52,500 nucleotides of DNA from Endozoicomonas sp. 8E (lineage in GTDB: Bacteria; Pseudomonadota; Gammaproteobacteria; Pseudomonadales; Endozoicomonadaceae). Made by a program: the position numbers and the translations under genes. The number at the start of each line of letters is the position of its first letter. The first letter of the stretch is position 1. Below the pieces are notes generated by a model. It was given only the letters and a program-made list of their open reading frames with translations. It was not told the origin of the DNA and ran no database searches. The stretch spans positions 1 through 52,500 of the forward strand of contig NZ_CP120717.1 in assembly GCF_032883915.1 (NCBI RefSeq), given 5' to 3'. Below are positions 19,273 to 27,816 of the stretch, piece after piece.

Positions 19273-19467
19273 CTCGGGGCTCGGCCAGCAGAATTGCTTT
19301 TACATCGGAAGCTAAGGCGCCGAAGCCTCGACCAGAGTCAGTCATTAGCGGAGTAAGAAGCCAGGCAGATCGTCGGATTTGAACTCAGCTCGGGAAACGG
19401 CCAATCAGCTTCAAATACACAATCTGGTAGATTAGGGTTCAAATTCCTGACCAGAGCCCCCCTTTAG
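19273..19467 (+). repeat. Spacer 1 of the tandem array
   Basis: No gene. The first part (to about 19356) matches the sequences after paralogs B and C; it holds GACTC/GAGTC and CTCGG/CCGA-type inverted segments that could fold but lack a T-run. From 19361 to 19402 there is a short match to fbpA codons (25580-25620). The last part, with GGGTTCAAATTCCTGACC, is shared with spacer 2. Confidence 0.7.
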
Positions 19468-19649
19468 CAGTGAACTAAATCATTTCCTTTCTGTCTAAAT
19501 AAACAGAGCGATAGTACAAGATTCGGATAATTTACTCCTTCTCTTGAGATTGCCTGAAGAACTGTTATGAAGCATTAAATTTGCCAGGCAAATGAGCTAA
19601 CCAGAAGGATGGTATTAACAGCAGATACAACTTAAAAGGACGATCAATT
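19468..19649 (+). repeat. Leader repeat, copy 2, with palindrome
   Basis: Second copy of the conserved leader. The palindrome ATTTGCC-A-GGCAAAT lies at 19579-19593, and AAAAGGACGATCAATT precedes the ATG of paralog B. Confidence 0.8.
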
Positions 19650-22253
19650 ATGAATAGTGTAACTTTTTCTACTACCGGCTGTCAGGCCGCTGTAGCTTTC
19701 CAATTCGAAAATATAGAAAATAGTCCCCCTTTCACCTCTTCAGTTTTCACCTCAAGACGTGTAAATCCCTCGCCAGTAAAAAATGCTCCTGAGATGAACG
19801 TCGCTAACAACCCGAAAGAAAGGGTGGATTCAAGCGGGCAGTCGCAGAGCCTGAGGAAAAGAATCATTGAAGAGTCTAATACTGCCGCAAGCGGTACTGT
19901 TCTATCTGCACAAGGTTCAAAACAACATTTTCCTTTCTCTAATGCCTCTGTCTCACGAGATGATGATGCTATTCTGGCAATTCATTTCAAATCTTTAGAC
20001 ACGATTACACCCTCTTACAAACCCTCCCCGGTAAGTCACAGTAATAAGCCCATGGATGAACAATTTGCCAATAAAACGATTCATTGGCTCGAGCAACTTA
20101 ACACATCATACGAAGAGCGGAGCTCAGTCATGACAAGTTTTTATGATCCAGTTCCGCCAATGAACGCAAGTTTTACCCAATTGAGCAATAACTTTGTCAG
20201 GACAAACTTTTATGATCCAGCTGCGTTTATGGGCACACTTTTTACGAGCAATGGCCTTGACATGACAACCTGCGGTGCTTCTCGTTCGCCAGAAGTGCAG
20301 GAAGCAAGAAAACGTCTGGGTGTTTTTTATGATGAGGATTATATGGACTATGAACTTCCCAGGCTGTCAAACGGTATTAACCTCGTAACGCACTCACTAC
20401 CAGAATATTTTGACAGGAGTTATAGATCCAGTTTTGTAGCAAAGGATAACGGGCATACACCCAGTGAGTGTCTGAATGCTTTTTTTCATGGCCCCACCAT
20501 TGCAGACTGTGCGACAACCATGCTGGCCTGCCAGTATCGAGCCATTGAATCCATCATTGGCACCGACGAATTCAACCGGATCTTTGGTGCACCGGTGGCA
20601 AAGTTTAGAATTTCCTGCACGATTATGTCGCACACCAGCAAAAACCCTTTTAACTTCACGAATAGTGCCGGATATTTAAAGCCGATCGATGTCAGCAACC
20701 CTATCTATGATCTGTTTGACAATCTTATGCACATTGACGAAACCGGCACTTATTCAGCTGACAGGAAACTGTTAGAACGGGATATCAAAAAGGGCGATCT
20801 CATCTACATTATGGGTGTTATAAGCTACTCGAAGAAACATAAAATCGGTAATGCTACAGGTTTCAATCTGGTATGCACCGGGCAAAATAGCAGCGGACAG
20901 AATCTCTATCTGGGGTTTGGTCCGAATGAATTTGTTGAACCGAAAACCTATGACCAAGTCAAAAAAATATTGATTGATGGTTACAATAAACCACAGGGTC
21001 CTGAAACAATCCGTGCAATCGAAAAGGGGGAAACGCAGTATGCCCAGCTGAAAGACCATACCGTGCCCCATGACCACCCTATTGCTGGTATCACTTGTGC
21101 GCTTCGCTTCAGTAATGAGCGATGGGAATATTTTTTGTCGCAGTGCGATCAAGTCTGGCATCGTCAACCACTGTCGTCTGTTACACCGACTATGGAATCA
21201 AAGCCGGTGCATCAGGCTTCATCGTTCACCATTGAAAATCTTGATGCTGATTTAGATCAATTCAAACCCGACTCAGAACAGCAGGAACGGATGAAAGATG
21301 CGGCCCGGAAGTTCGCACACGCTGTGATAAATAATCAGTGCGAAGTCTCGCATAAAAAGCCCATGGGACTTTTCCTGACCGGATCAGCGGGATTAGGAAA
21401 AACATATCTATGTGCAGCGGTTACCAAAAAAGCAGCCGAATATGGTGTCGACACCCTTTATATAGACGAAGTTACGGCAGCTGGTCTTTATAATGACTCA
21501 GAGGGTAATGAAGCGCTGTGGGCTGAAAAGATCGACGAAATGCTTGTCGGTAAGGATTTGGTGGTCATCGATGATGCCAGCGGCGGATATCTTAGTAAAC
21601 AACTTCTGGCAAAAACAATGAAACATGTGATGACTCATAACAAAGCCATCATGGTCAGTTCAAATCCTCATATTCCTGTCAAAGATGCAACCCCTGACGT
21701 TATTGATCCCTTAACCAGGAAAGCTCACAATTTTCTTTATCTGAGCGATTTACAGGGAGACAGTCGCCGTTCTCAATGGTGGTGCAGCTCTGAAGTTCAG
21801 GCGGCCGATGCAATAACGCAACTGGGTCAGTATCAAGGTGGCAAGGCGGCAGCAGTGATCATTGAACGCGCTCTATCAATAGACGAAATGGCCAAAATAC
21901 TCAGTATTCCGGCAGAACAGATCCGCTGGGTGGACTCACCTCTTTTGCCCGGACTCCCACAAAAAATAAGCCCCGATTTCTTTCTGAGCGATTTATCCAA
22001 AACACAGCATCAGGCTGTTTTTATTGAGTGTGATGCTGCTGGTGGCTTAATTGAAATTGAGCAGTTCATAAATATTGTTCAGAGAGTACACGATGAAGGC
22101 TTAAAGCTGGTGGTTAAAACCGAAGACCGCTCATTATTGTTAAAAAATGTACTGAATTATTTAGAGAAAGATTTCAGTATTAGAAAGTACAGGATCCGTA
22201 TTGCTGACCGTCTCAAGCATATGTTCCAGGACTTTTCGGAATCCGGACTGTAA
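19650..22253 (+). CDS. Tandem paralog B: Tgl-like domain plus DnaC/IstB-type AAA+ ATPase
   Basis: This 867-residue protein has the same architecture as paralog A: Ser/Thr-rich N-terminus, Tgl-like domain with GPTIADCAT (candidate nucleophile C287), AAA+ module with GSAGLGKT (578-585) and LVVIDD, and the unassigned C-terminal region. It differs from A and C mainly between about residues 160 and 220, where a FYDP..M...FT segment occurs twice in a row, apparently a small internal duplication. The AAA+ part and the sequence around the Cys are the best conserved. It ends with TAA as in paralog C. Expression is probably from its own leader. Confidence 0.85.
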   Translation: MNSVTFSTTGCQAAVAFQFENIENSPPFTSSVFTSRRVNPSPVKNAPEMNVANNPKERVDSSGQSQSLRKRIIEESNTAASGTVLSAQGSKQHFPFSNASVSRDDDAILAIHFKSLDTITPSYKPSPVSHSNKPMDEQFANKTIHWLEQLNTSYEERSSVMTSFYDPVPPMNASFTQLSNNFVRTNFYDPAAFMGTLFTSNGLDMTTCGASRSPEVQEARKRLGVFYDEDYMDYELPRLSNGINLVTHSLPEYFDRSYRSSFVAKDNGHTPSECLNAFFHGPTIADCATTMLACQYRAIESIIGTDEFNRIFGAPVAKFRISCTIMSHTSKNPFNFTNSAGYLKPIDVSNPIYDLFDNLMHIDETGTYSADRKLLERDIKKGDLIYIMGVISYSKKHKIGNATGFNLVCTGQNSSGQNLYLGFGPNEFVEPKTYDQVKKILIDGYNKPQGPETIRAIEKGETQYAQLKDHTVPHDHPIAGITCALRFSNERWEYFLSQCDQVWHRQPLSSVTPTMESKPVHQASSFTIENLDADLDQFKPDSEQQERMKDAARKFAHAVINNQCEVSHKKPMGLFLTGSAGLGKTYLCAAVTKKAAEYGVDTLYIDEVTAAGLYNDSEGNEALWAEKIDEMLVGKDLVVIDDASGGYLSKQLLAKTMKHVMTHNKAIMVSSNPHIPVKDATPDVIDPLTRKAHNFLYLSDLQGDSRRSQWWCSSEVQAADAITQLGQYQGGKAAAVIIERALSIDEMAKILSIPAEQIRWVDSPLLPGLPQKISPDFFLSDLSKTQHQAVFIECDAAGGLIEIEQFINIVQRVHDEGLKLVVKTEDRSLLLKNVLNYLEKDFSIRKYRIRIADRLKHMFQDFSESGL

Positions 22254-22346
22254 AGTTGACTCGGGGCTCGGCTCGCTGAATTGCTTTTACATCGAAAGCT
22301 GAGGCGCCGAGGCCTTATAGACCGGAGTCAGTCATTAACGGAGTAA
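22254..22346 (+). repeat. Post-gene repeat after paralog B
   Basis: The sequence starting GTTGACTCGGGGCTCGG is shared with the regions after paralogs A (19268) and C (25371). CTCGGC and GCCGAG, and the outer GACTC/GAGTC, can pair into an imperfect hairpin. No T-run follows, so a classic terminator is not supported. Confidence 0.65.
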
Positions 22347-22408
22347 TGCCAATCGTGCTTTCTAACTCCCATCTATAGCGCAATAGGGCGTTAGAAAGTT
22401 CGATTGGT
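22347..22408. mobile_element. 62-bp palindromic MITE-like insertion with 4-bp target duplication
   Basis: Arms CCAATCG..CTTTCTAAC (22349-22366) and GTTAGAAAG..CGATTGG (22390-22407) pair over 16 of 18 positions around a 23-nt loop. The element is flanked by GTAA on both sides (22343-22346 and 22409-22412). In spacer 1 the homologous site reads GGAGTAAGAAG (19350-19360) with a single GTAA and no insert, which is the expected empty site. It has no coding capacity, so any movement would depend on a transposase from elsewhere. Confidence 0.75.
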
Positions 22409-22415
22409 GTAAGAA

Positions 22416-22582
22416 GCAGAAAGAGGCAGCAAGCAGCCGCCCGCTCTCCAGAAGGCCGAAAGACCTTTTAATTACAGATCAAAACGGACTTCGTCTAACA
22501 GTTTCTGAGCACTCGCGTAGTTCTCTGCCAGCTTGTAGACAGGCAGATCGTCGGATTTGAACTCACCCCAGGAAACGACCAA
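22416..22582 (-). pseudogene. Fused scraps of fbpB 5' end and fbpA 3' end
   Basis: 22416-22468 is a degenerate copy of an internal stretch near the start of fbpB (15569-15620), and 22472-22582 copies the last 36 or so codons of fbpA including its stop codon (compare 25513-25620). The same arrangement, fbpB scrap then fbpA, stands at the right end of the array (25456 onward). It therefore marks a duplication breakpoint at the fbpA/fbpB junction. Confidence 0.8.
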
Positions 22583-22647
22583 TAAGATTCAAATACGCAA
22601 TCTGGCAGATTAGGGTTCAAATTCCTGACCTGAGCCCCCCATGTAGT

Positions 22648-22815
22648 AGTGAACTAAATCATTTCCTCTCTGTCCAATAACAGGGTGATAGTACAAGATA
22701 CGGATAATTTACCCCTTCTCTTAAGATTGCCTGAAGCATTAAATTTGCCAGGCAAATGAGCTAACCACAAGAACGGTATTAACAGCAGATACAACTTAAT
22801 AAACAACGACTAATT
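22648..22815 (+). repeat. Leader repeat, copy 3, with palindrome
   Basis: Third copy of the leader, shorter by about 12 bp before the palindrome, which lies at 22743-22757 and is unchanged. The ribosome-binding region is weaker here (AAACAACGACTAATT), so translation of paralog C may be lower. Confidence 0.8.
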
Positions 22816-25368
22816 ATGGATAATGTAAATACTTTCGCTAACAGCTATCAGCCCGCTGTACCTCTCCAATACGGAAAAACAGAGACTGAATCTTCTAAAA
22901 TATCGGCTGAAAATAGCCCCTCTCTCACCACTTCAGGTTCCACCTCAAGAAGTGTAAAGCCCTCGCCAGTAAAAAATGGTGCTGAGATGAACGTCGCTGA
23001 CAACCCGAAAGAAAGGGTGGATTCAAGCGGGCAGACGCAGAGCCTGAGGAAAAGAATAATTGAAGAGTCTAACGCTGACGCAAGCGATACTGTCGTATCT
23101 GCACAAGGTTCAAAACAATGTCTTTCCTCCTGTAATGCCCCTGTCTTACGAGATGATGATGCTACTATGGCAATTCATTTCAAATCTTTAGGCGTGATAA
23201 CTCCCTCTTACAAAGCCTTCCCGGTAAGTGACAGTAATAAGCGCATGGACGAACAATTTGCCAATAAAACGATTCATTGGCTCGAGCAACTTAACACATT
23301 ATACGAAGAGCGGAGCTCAGTCATGACAAGCTTTTATGATCCTGTTCCGTTTATGGACGCAAGTTTTACCCAATCGGACAATAGCTTGGTCAAGACAACT
23401 TACGATGATTCTCGTGCGCCAGAAGTGCTGGAAGTAAGAAAACGTCTGGGGGTTTTTTATGATGAAGATTATATGAACTATGAACTTCCCAGGCTATCAA
23501 ACGGTATGAACCTCGTGAAACACACACTACCAGAATATTTTGATAGGACTTACGTAAACAGCTTTGTAGCAGAGGATAACGGGCATACACCCAGTGAGCG
23601 TCTGAATGCTTTTTTTCATGGCCCTACCCTTGCGGACTGTGCAACGGCTTTGCTGGCCTGTCAGTATCGAGCCATTGAATCCATCATTGGCACCGACGAA
23701 TTCAACCGGATCTTTGGTGCACCAGTCGCAAAGTTTAGAATTTCCTGCACGATTAGCCAAAGTTATTATAAGTTCACGAATGGTGCTGAAAATTTAAAAC
23801 CGATCGAAATCAGCAACCCTATCTATAACCTGTTTTACAATCTTTCGTACCTTGACGAAACCCGCATTGCTTCAGCTGACAAGGAACTGTCAAAACGGGA
23901 TTTCAAAAAGGGTGATATCATCTACATTGCGGGCGTAAAAGACTACTCGAAGAAACATAAAGTCGGTAATGCCACAGGTTTTAATCTGATATGCACCGGG
24001 CAAAACAGCAGCGGACAGAATCTCTATCTGGGGTTTGGTCCGGATAAATTTGATGAACCGAAAACCTACGACCAAGTCAAAAAAATACTGATTGATGGCT
24101 ACAATAAACCACAGGGTCCTGAAACAATCCATGCTATCGGAAAGGGGGAAAGGCATTATGCCCAGCTGAAAGGCCATATCTTGCCCCATGACCACCCTAT
24201 TGTTGGCATCACTTGTGCGCTTCGCTTCAGTAATAGGTACTGGAAATATTTTTTGTCGCAGTGGGATCAAGTCTGGCATCGTCGACCACTGTTGCCTGTC
24301 ACACCGACTATGGAACCAAAGCCGGTGCATCAGGTTTCACCGTTCACCATTGAAAATCTTGATTCTGATTTTGATCAATTCAAAGCCGACTCAAAGCAGC
24401 AGAAACGGATGAAAGGTACTGCCCTGAAGTTCGCACACGCTGTGATAAATAATCAGTGTGAAGCCTCGCATAAAAAGCCCATGGGACTATTCCTGAGCGG
24501 ATCAGCGGGAATAGGAAAAACACATCTATGTACAGCGGTTGCCAAAAAAGCAGCCGAGTATGGTGTTGACACCCTTTACATAGACGATGCTACGGCAGGT
24601 ACTCTGTATAATGACTTAGAGGGCAATGAGGCGCTATGGGCTGAAAAGATCGACGAAAAGCTTGCCGGAAAGGATTTGGTGGTCATCGATGATGCCAACG
24701 GCTCACTTAGCAAAAAACTTCTGGCAAATACAATGAGTCATGTGATGACTCATAACAAAGCCATCATGGTCAGTTCAAATGTTCATATTCCTGCCAAAGA
24801 TGCAACCCCTGGCGTTATTGATCCCTTAACCAGCGAAGCCCATAACTTTCTTTACCTGAGCAATTTGCAGGGAAACAGTTGCCGTTCCCAATGGTGGCGC
24901 AGCTCTGAAGTTCAGGCGGCTGATGCAATATCGCAACTGGGTCAGTATCAAGGTGGCAAGGCGGCAGCAGTGATCACTGAGCGCACTGTATCAATAGACG
25001 AAATGACCAAAATACTCAGTATTCCGATGGAACAGATCCGCCGGGTGGGTCCCCCTCTTTTGCCCGGACTCCCACAAAAATTAAGCCCCGATTACTTTCT
25101 CAGCGATTTATCCAAAACACAGCATCAGGCTGTTTTTATGGAGTGTGATGCTGCTGGTGGTAAAATTGAAATTGAGCAGCTCATAAATATTGTTCAGAGA
25201 GTACACGATGAAGGCTTAAAGCTGCTGGTTAAAACTGAAGACCGCTCATTATTGTTAAAAAATGTACTGAATTATTTAGAGCGTGACGCCTATATTAAAA
25301 ACTACAGGCTCCGTATTGATGACCGTCTCAAGCATATGTTCCAGGACTTTTCGGAATCCGGACTGTAA
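22816..25368 (+). CDS. Tandem paralog C: Tgl-like domain plus DnaC/IstB-type AAA+ ATPase
   Basis: This 850-residue protein is the shortest of the three. Its first 90 residues are nearly those of paralog A (QYGKTETESSKI, SRSVKPSPVKNG), while the part after residue 100 is closer to paralog B, which suggests past recombination between copies. The Tgl-like domain keeps GPTLADCAT (candidate nucleophile C275) and GFNLICTG; the AAA+ module has GSAGIGKTH (562-570) and LVVIDDA. It lies directly before the fbpB/fbpA scrap and the fbpA 3' end, with which it converges. Confidence 0.85.
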   Translation: MDNVNTFANSYQPAVPLQYGKTETESSKISAENSPSLTTSGSTSRSVKPSPVKNGAEMNVADNPKERVDSSGQTQSLRKRIIEESNADASDTVVSAQGSKQCLSSCNAPVLRDDDATMAIHFKSLGVITPSYKAFPVSDSNKRMDEQFANKTIHWLEQLNTLYEERSSVMTSFYDPVPFMDASFTQSDNSLVKTTYDDSRAPEVLEVRKRLGVFYDEDYMNYELPRLSNGMNLVKHTLPEYFDRTYVNSFVAEDNGHTPSERLNAFFHGPTLADCATALLACQYRAIESIIGTDEFNRIFGAPVAKFRISCTISQSYYKFTNGAENLKPIEISNPIYNLFYNLSYLDETRIASADKELSKRDFKKGDIIYIAGVKDYSKKHKVGNATGFNLICTGQNSSGQNLYLGFGPDKFDEPKTYDQVKKILIDGYNKPQGPETIHAIGKGERHYAQLKGHILPHDHPIVGITCALRFSNRYWKYFLSQWDQVWHRRPLLPVTPTMEPKPVHQVSPFTIENLDSDFDQFKADSKQQKRMKGTALKFAHAVINNQCEASHKKPMGLFLSGSAGIGKTHLCTAVAKKAAEYGVDTLYIDDATAGTLYNDLEGNEALWAEKIDEKLAGKDLVVIDDANGSLSKKLLANTMSHVMTHNKAIMVSSNVHIPAKDATPGVIDPLTSEAHNFLYLSNLQGNSCRSQWWRSSEVQAADAISQLGQYQGGKAAAVITERTVSIDEMTKILSIPMEQIRRVGPPLLPGLPQKLSPDYFLSDLSKTQHQAVFMECDAAGGKIEIEQLINIVQRVHDEGLKLLVKTEDRSLLLKNVLNYLERDAYIKNYRLRIDDRLKHMFQDFSESGL

Positions 25369-25512
25369 AGTTGACTCGGGGCTCGGCTCGCTGAATTGCT
25401 TTTACATCGAAAGTTAAGGCGCCGAGGTCTCGTAGACCAGAGTCAGGAGGTAGGTAGCAGAAAGAGCCAGCAAACAGCCGCTGGCTCTTCAGAAGGTCGA
25501 AAGGCCTTTCAA
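25369..25512. repeat. Right end of the tandem array, between paralog C and fbpA
   Basis: Third copy of the post-gene repeat (to about 25447), then a degenerate scrap of fbpB (25456-25508) abutting the fbpA stop codon. No terminator with a T-run is visible for either of the converging genes. Confidence 0.65.
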
Positions 25513-26529
25513 TTACAGATCAAAACGGACTTCGTCTAACAGTTTCTGAGCGGTTGCGTAGTTCTCTGCCAGCTTATAAACAGGCAGATCGTCAGATTTG
25601 AACTCACCCCAGGAAGCAACAATCTTTGAAACAGGTACGTCAGGGTTTACAGGGTATTCCATATTGACTTCAGCGAAGGTGGCCTGAGCTCTATCACTGG
25701 CCAGGAATTCCATTAACTTCACGGCATTGTCTTTGTTAGGAGCGTATTTGGTCAGAACCATACCACTCACATTAACGTGGGAGCCATTGCCTTTCTGATC
25801 AGGGAAGTTAATGTAAACGGACTCAGCCCATGAACGCTGTTCTTTATCCGACATCATCTTGCCATAGTAATAGCTGTTACCGATAGCCAGATCGCAAACG
25901 CCTTCCTTAATAGCCTTTACCTGGGCACGGTCGTTACCCTGGGGACGACGGGCAAGGTTTTCCTTGAAACCTTCCAACCATTCTTTGGTCGCTTCCTCAC
26001 CATTGTGAGCGACATAAGCAGCAACGAGACCAACGTTGTAAGCGTTTTTACCGCTGCGTGTGCAAATTTTGCCTTTGTACTTTGGATCGGCCAGATCGTC
26101 GTAAGTGATGCCTTCCGGCTTCTCTGAACGTTTGGTGCTGTAGATGTTTCTGACACGCTTGGTCAGGGCAAACCATTCACCCTCAGGGTCTCTGTACTGG
26201 GCAGGAATGTCGTTATTGATTGATTGGTTGTTAACGGGCTGGCTGAGATCTTTTTCAACCAGATTCATCAGTCGACTGATGTCTGTCGTCAATACGAGGT
26301 CAGCAGGGCTCAGTTTGCCTTCACGTTCAAGACGCTCACTCAGACCTTTTTTAGCAAACACCGTATTGACTTCAATACCGGTGTCTTTGGTGAACTCTGC
26401 GAACAGAGGTTCAACCAGAAAGGGCTGACGATAGGAGTAAACATTAACCACTTCTGCGGCCAGGGAGATGGCAGATGCAGCCATAAGACCTGTTGCTAAA
26501 AGTGCTGAAGAGACTTTATTTTTCAACAT
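25513..26529 (-). CDS. fbpA: Iron(III) ABC transporter periplasmic binding protein
   Basis: This FutA/FbpA-type protein captures ferric iron in the periplasm for the FbpBC transporter. The product from ATG 26529 is 338 residues with a classic signal peptide (KNKVSSALLATGLMAASA, cleavage after SLAA). The sequence VNVYSYRQPFLVEPLF follows, and the NSYYYGKM stretch holds the Tyr residues that ligate iron in the family. TTG 26538 is an alternative start; the signal peptide favours the ATG. The gene has lost its normal neighbour: fbpB and fbpC are on the same strand but 9.8 kb downstream, past genes on the opposite strand, so it must be transcribed on its own. A Fur-like site lies upstream. Confidence 0.93.
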   Translation of the reverse strand: MLKNKVSSALLATGLMAASAISLAAEVVNVYSYRQPFLVEPLFAEFTKDTGIEVNTVFAKKGLSERLEREGKLSPADLVLTTDISRLMNLVEKDLSQPVNNQSINNDIPAQYRDPEGEWFALTKRVRNIYSTKRSEKPEGITYDDLADPKYKGKICTRSGKNAYNVGLVAAYVAHNGEEATKEWLEGFKENLARRPQGNDRAQVKAIKEGVCDLAIGNSYYYGKMMSDKEQRSWAESVYINFPDQKGNGSHVNVSGMVLTKYAPNKDNAVKLMEFLASDRAQATFAEVNMEYPVNPDVPVSKIVASWGEFKSDDLPVYKLAENYATAQKLLDEVRFDL

Positions 26530-26565
26530 GAGCGACAACCGTATTTTTATAATATCAATCTAAAT

Positions 26566-26584
26566 AAGAAATATTATCATTCGC
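26566..26584 (-). promoter_or_regulatory. Candidate Fur box upstream of fbpA
   Basis: Read on the minus strand the 19-mer GCGAATGATAATATTTCTT matches the Fur consensus GATAATGATAATCATTATC at 13 of 19 positions, including an uninterrupted AATGATAAT. It lies about 40 bp before the fbpA start, where iron repression by Fur would be expected. Prediction from sequence only. Confidence 0.5.
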
Positions 26585-26763
26585 GTATTCTACAGAAATC
26601 CTCCTTTATCGCTAGTTTTTAAGTACATAAGTACTAACTTTTTTGTTCTATTCGCCCACCTTTTCAGATTTGCCAGAGCCCCACACTGAACAGCCGGCCT
26701 TACGGCGGGCTATATGTGGCTATTGCATCTCAAGATAGGGTGTATCGAGTTCACCCCCCCAAC

Positions 26764-27816
26764 TCACTGGCCTCCCTCATAAGATGTCACAAATGACCTG
26801 AGTCGCTCGAATAGTTGCCGTACTTGAGTCGTTGTCAGAAAAAATTGAACGGTGCCAGGTTTTACTTCCTCTTTTTCGGGAGTACAACCTCCTCTGTAAA
26901 CCCTCCGTTCTTTATAAGCTAATGCACCCTCTACTCCTTCTCCATTAAGGAAACTAATCATTTCATTCCGAATTTTGTAGCCACTCACTCTGCATGGCAT
27001 TAACAGCATGTCAAGAATGATGTTGTATCCGTGCCCCTCTATCGGGGAAGTTTGTTTTGGATTATAAGGGAATGAGCAGGTTTCCAGTTTCTCAAATAAT
27101 TTGCAGACTTTCTGCCATAGTTGAACTCGTTTGTCACTTTGGTCGAATTGATTAAGTCGGGATCTGAGATATTGTGCGCCATCAGACCCAAAAGCCTGGG
27201 CTAATGTATCTTCAAGAACCTGCCCTGGATGAGTATAAAAGTAATCTCGCCAGACCAATGCTGAGTCAGATTCAGGCAATCGGATATCTAGACTGGGTAT
27301 TGGTTGCTCAGTAGCGTTTAGCTTTTCAGTTGATTCCAAAGCAGGTAAGGCAACCCCCTGCTGATTAGCTGTGCTGTTGGAATTATCAGGCTCGGTGAAT
27401 AGAACTTTTGCCATATTGGCTTTGTACATCTCTTCAACCAACTCTGGAGGCAGACTGTCCGGCCAACTATTGTTGTCATAGTTAACTCCGTTAATTTTTG
27501 ACGTTTTATTCAGTTTCCAGCACACCGTTCCAGACGGTGATTCATTTAGGTCATACCTGGGTCCCGGACTTAAAACCAGTAGTGATTGAATGTTGATGTT
27601 AGTTGCAGGTGTGGTTTGCTCGGTTCTTCGATCCGCAAGATCCAGATGGTAGAGTTGGACGGATCCTGCTCTGAATGTAGGGCATAATGGCTCGTCTTCT
27701 CTATGAACACTGACGGACATTCCACCAATGGCGCCTGCTAGCGTCTCTACCGGTGATTGATCGGGCGTTGACGGGGGGGGTGACTCGGCAAAGCCGTTAT
27801 TTCTTATTCCATCCAT
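26764..27816 (-). CDS. Hypothetical protein, 350 residues
   Basis: I do not recognise this protein. A strong AGGAGG ribosome-binding site 7 nt before ATG 27816 supports it as a real gene. There is no signal peptide and no membrane segment. The first 35 residues are Pro/Ser-rich (ESPPPSTPDQSP); the middle is polar; the C-terminal 150 residues look like a folded, mostly helical domain (HPGQVLEDTLAQAFGSDGAQYL, VRQLFERLRSFVTSYEGGQ). A disordered N-terminus followed by a helical domain is common in secreted effectors, but that is only a guess. It lies between fbpA and the second DnaA-box cluster and points away from mnmG. Confidence 0.7.
   Translation of the reverse strand: MDGIRNNGFAESPPPSTPDQSPVETLAGAIGGMSVSVHREDEPLCPTFRAGSVQLYHLDLADRRTEQTTPATNINIQSLLVLSPGPRYDLNESPSGTVCWKLNKTSKINGVNYDNNSWPDSLPPELVEEMYKANMAKVLFTEPDNSNSTANQQGVALPALESTEKLNATEQPIPSLDIRLPESDSALVWRDYFYTHPGQVLEDTLAQAFGSDGAQYLRSRLNQFDQSDKRVQLWQKVCKLFEKLETCSFPYNPKQTSPIEGHGYNIILDMLLMPCRVSGYKIRNEMISFLNGEGVEGALAYKERRVYRGGCTPEKEEVKPGTVQFFLTTTQVRQLFERLRSFVTSYEGGQ

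Noticed and set aside
19427-19462. tRNA-like 3' end with GGGTTCAAATTCC (also at 22613-22640), as a possible attachment site
   Set aside because: The T-loop-like TTCAAAT is there, but the stem has weak pairs and no D-arm, anticodon arm or CCA-end matches; it is probably chance within the repeated spacer.
26622-26635. AGTAC-ATAA-GTACT inverted repeat upstream of fbpA as an operator
   Set aside because: Five-bp arms in AT-rich DNA are easily found by chance, and no second copy or known regulator motif supports it.
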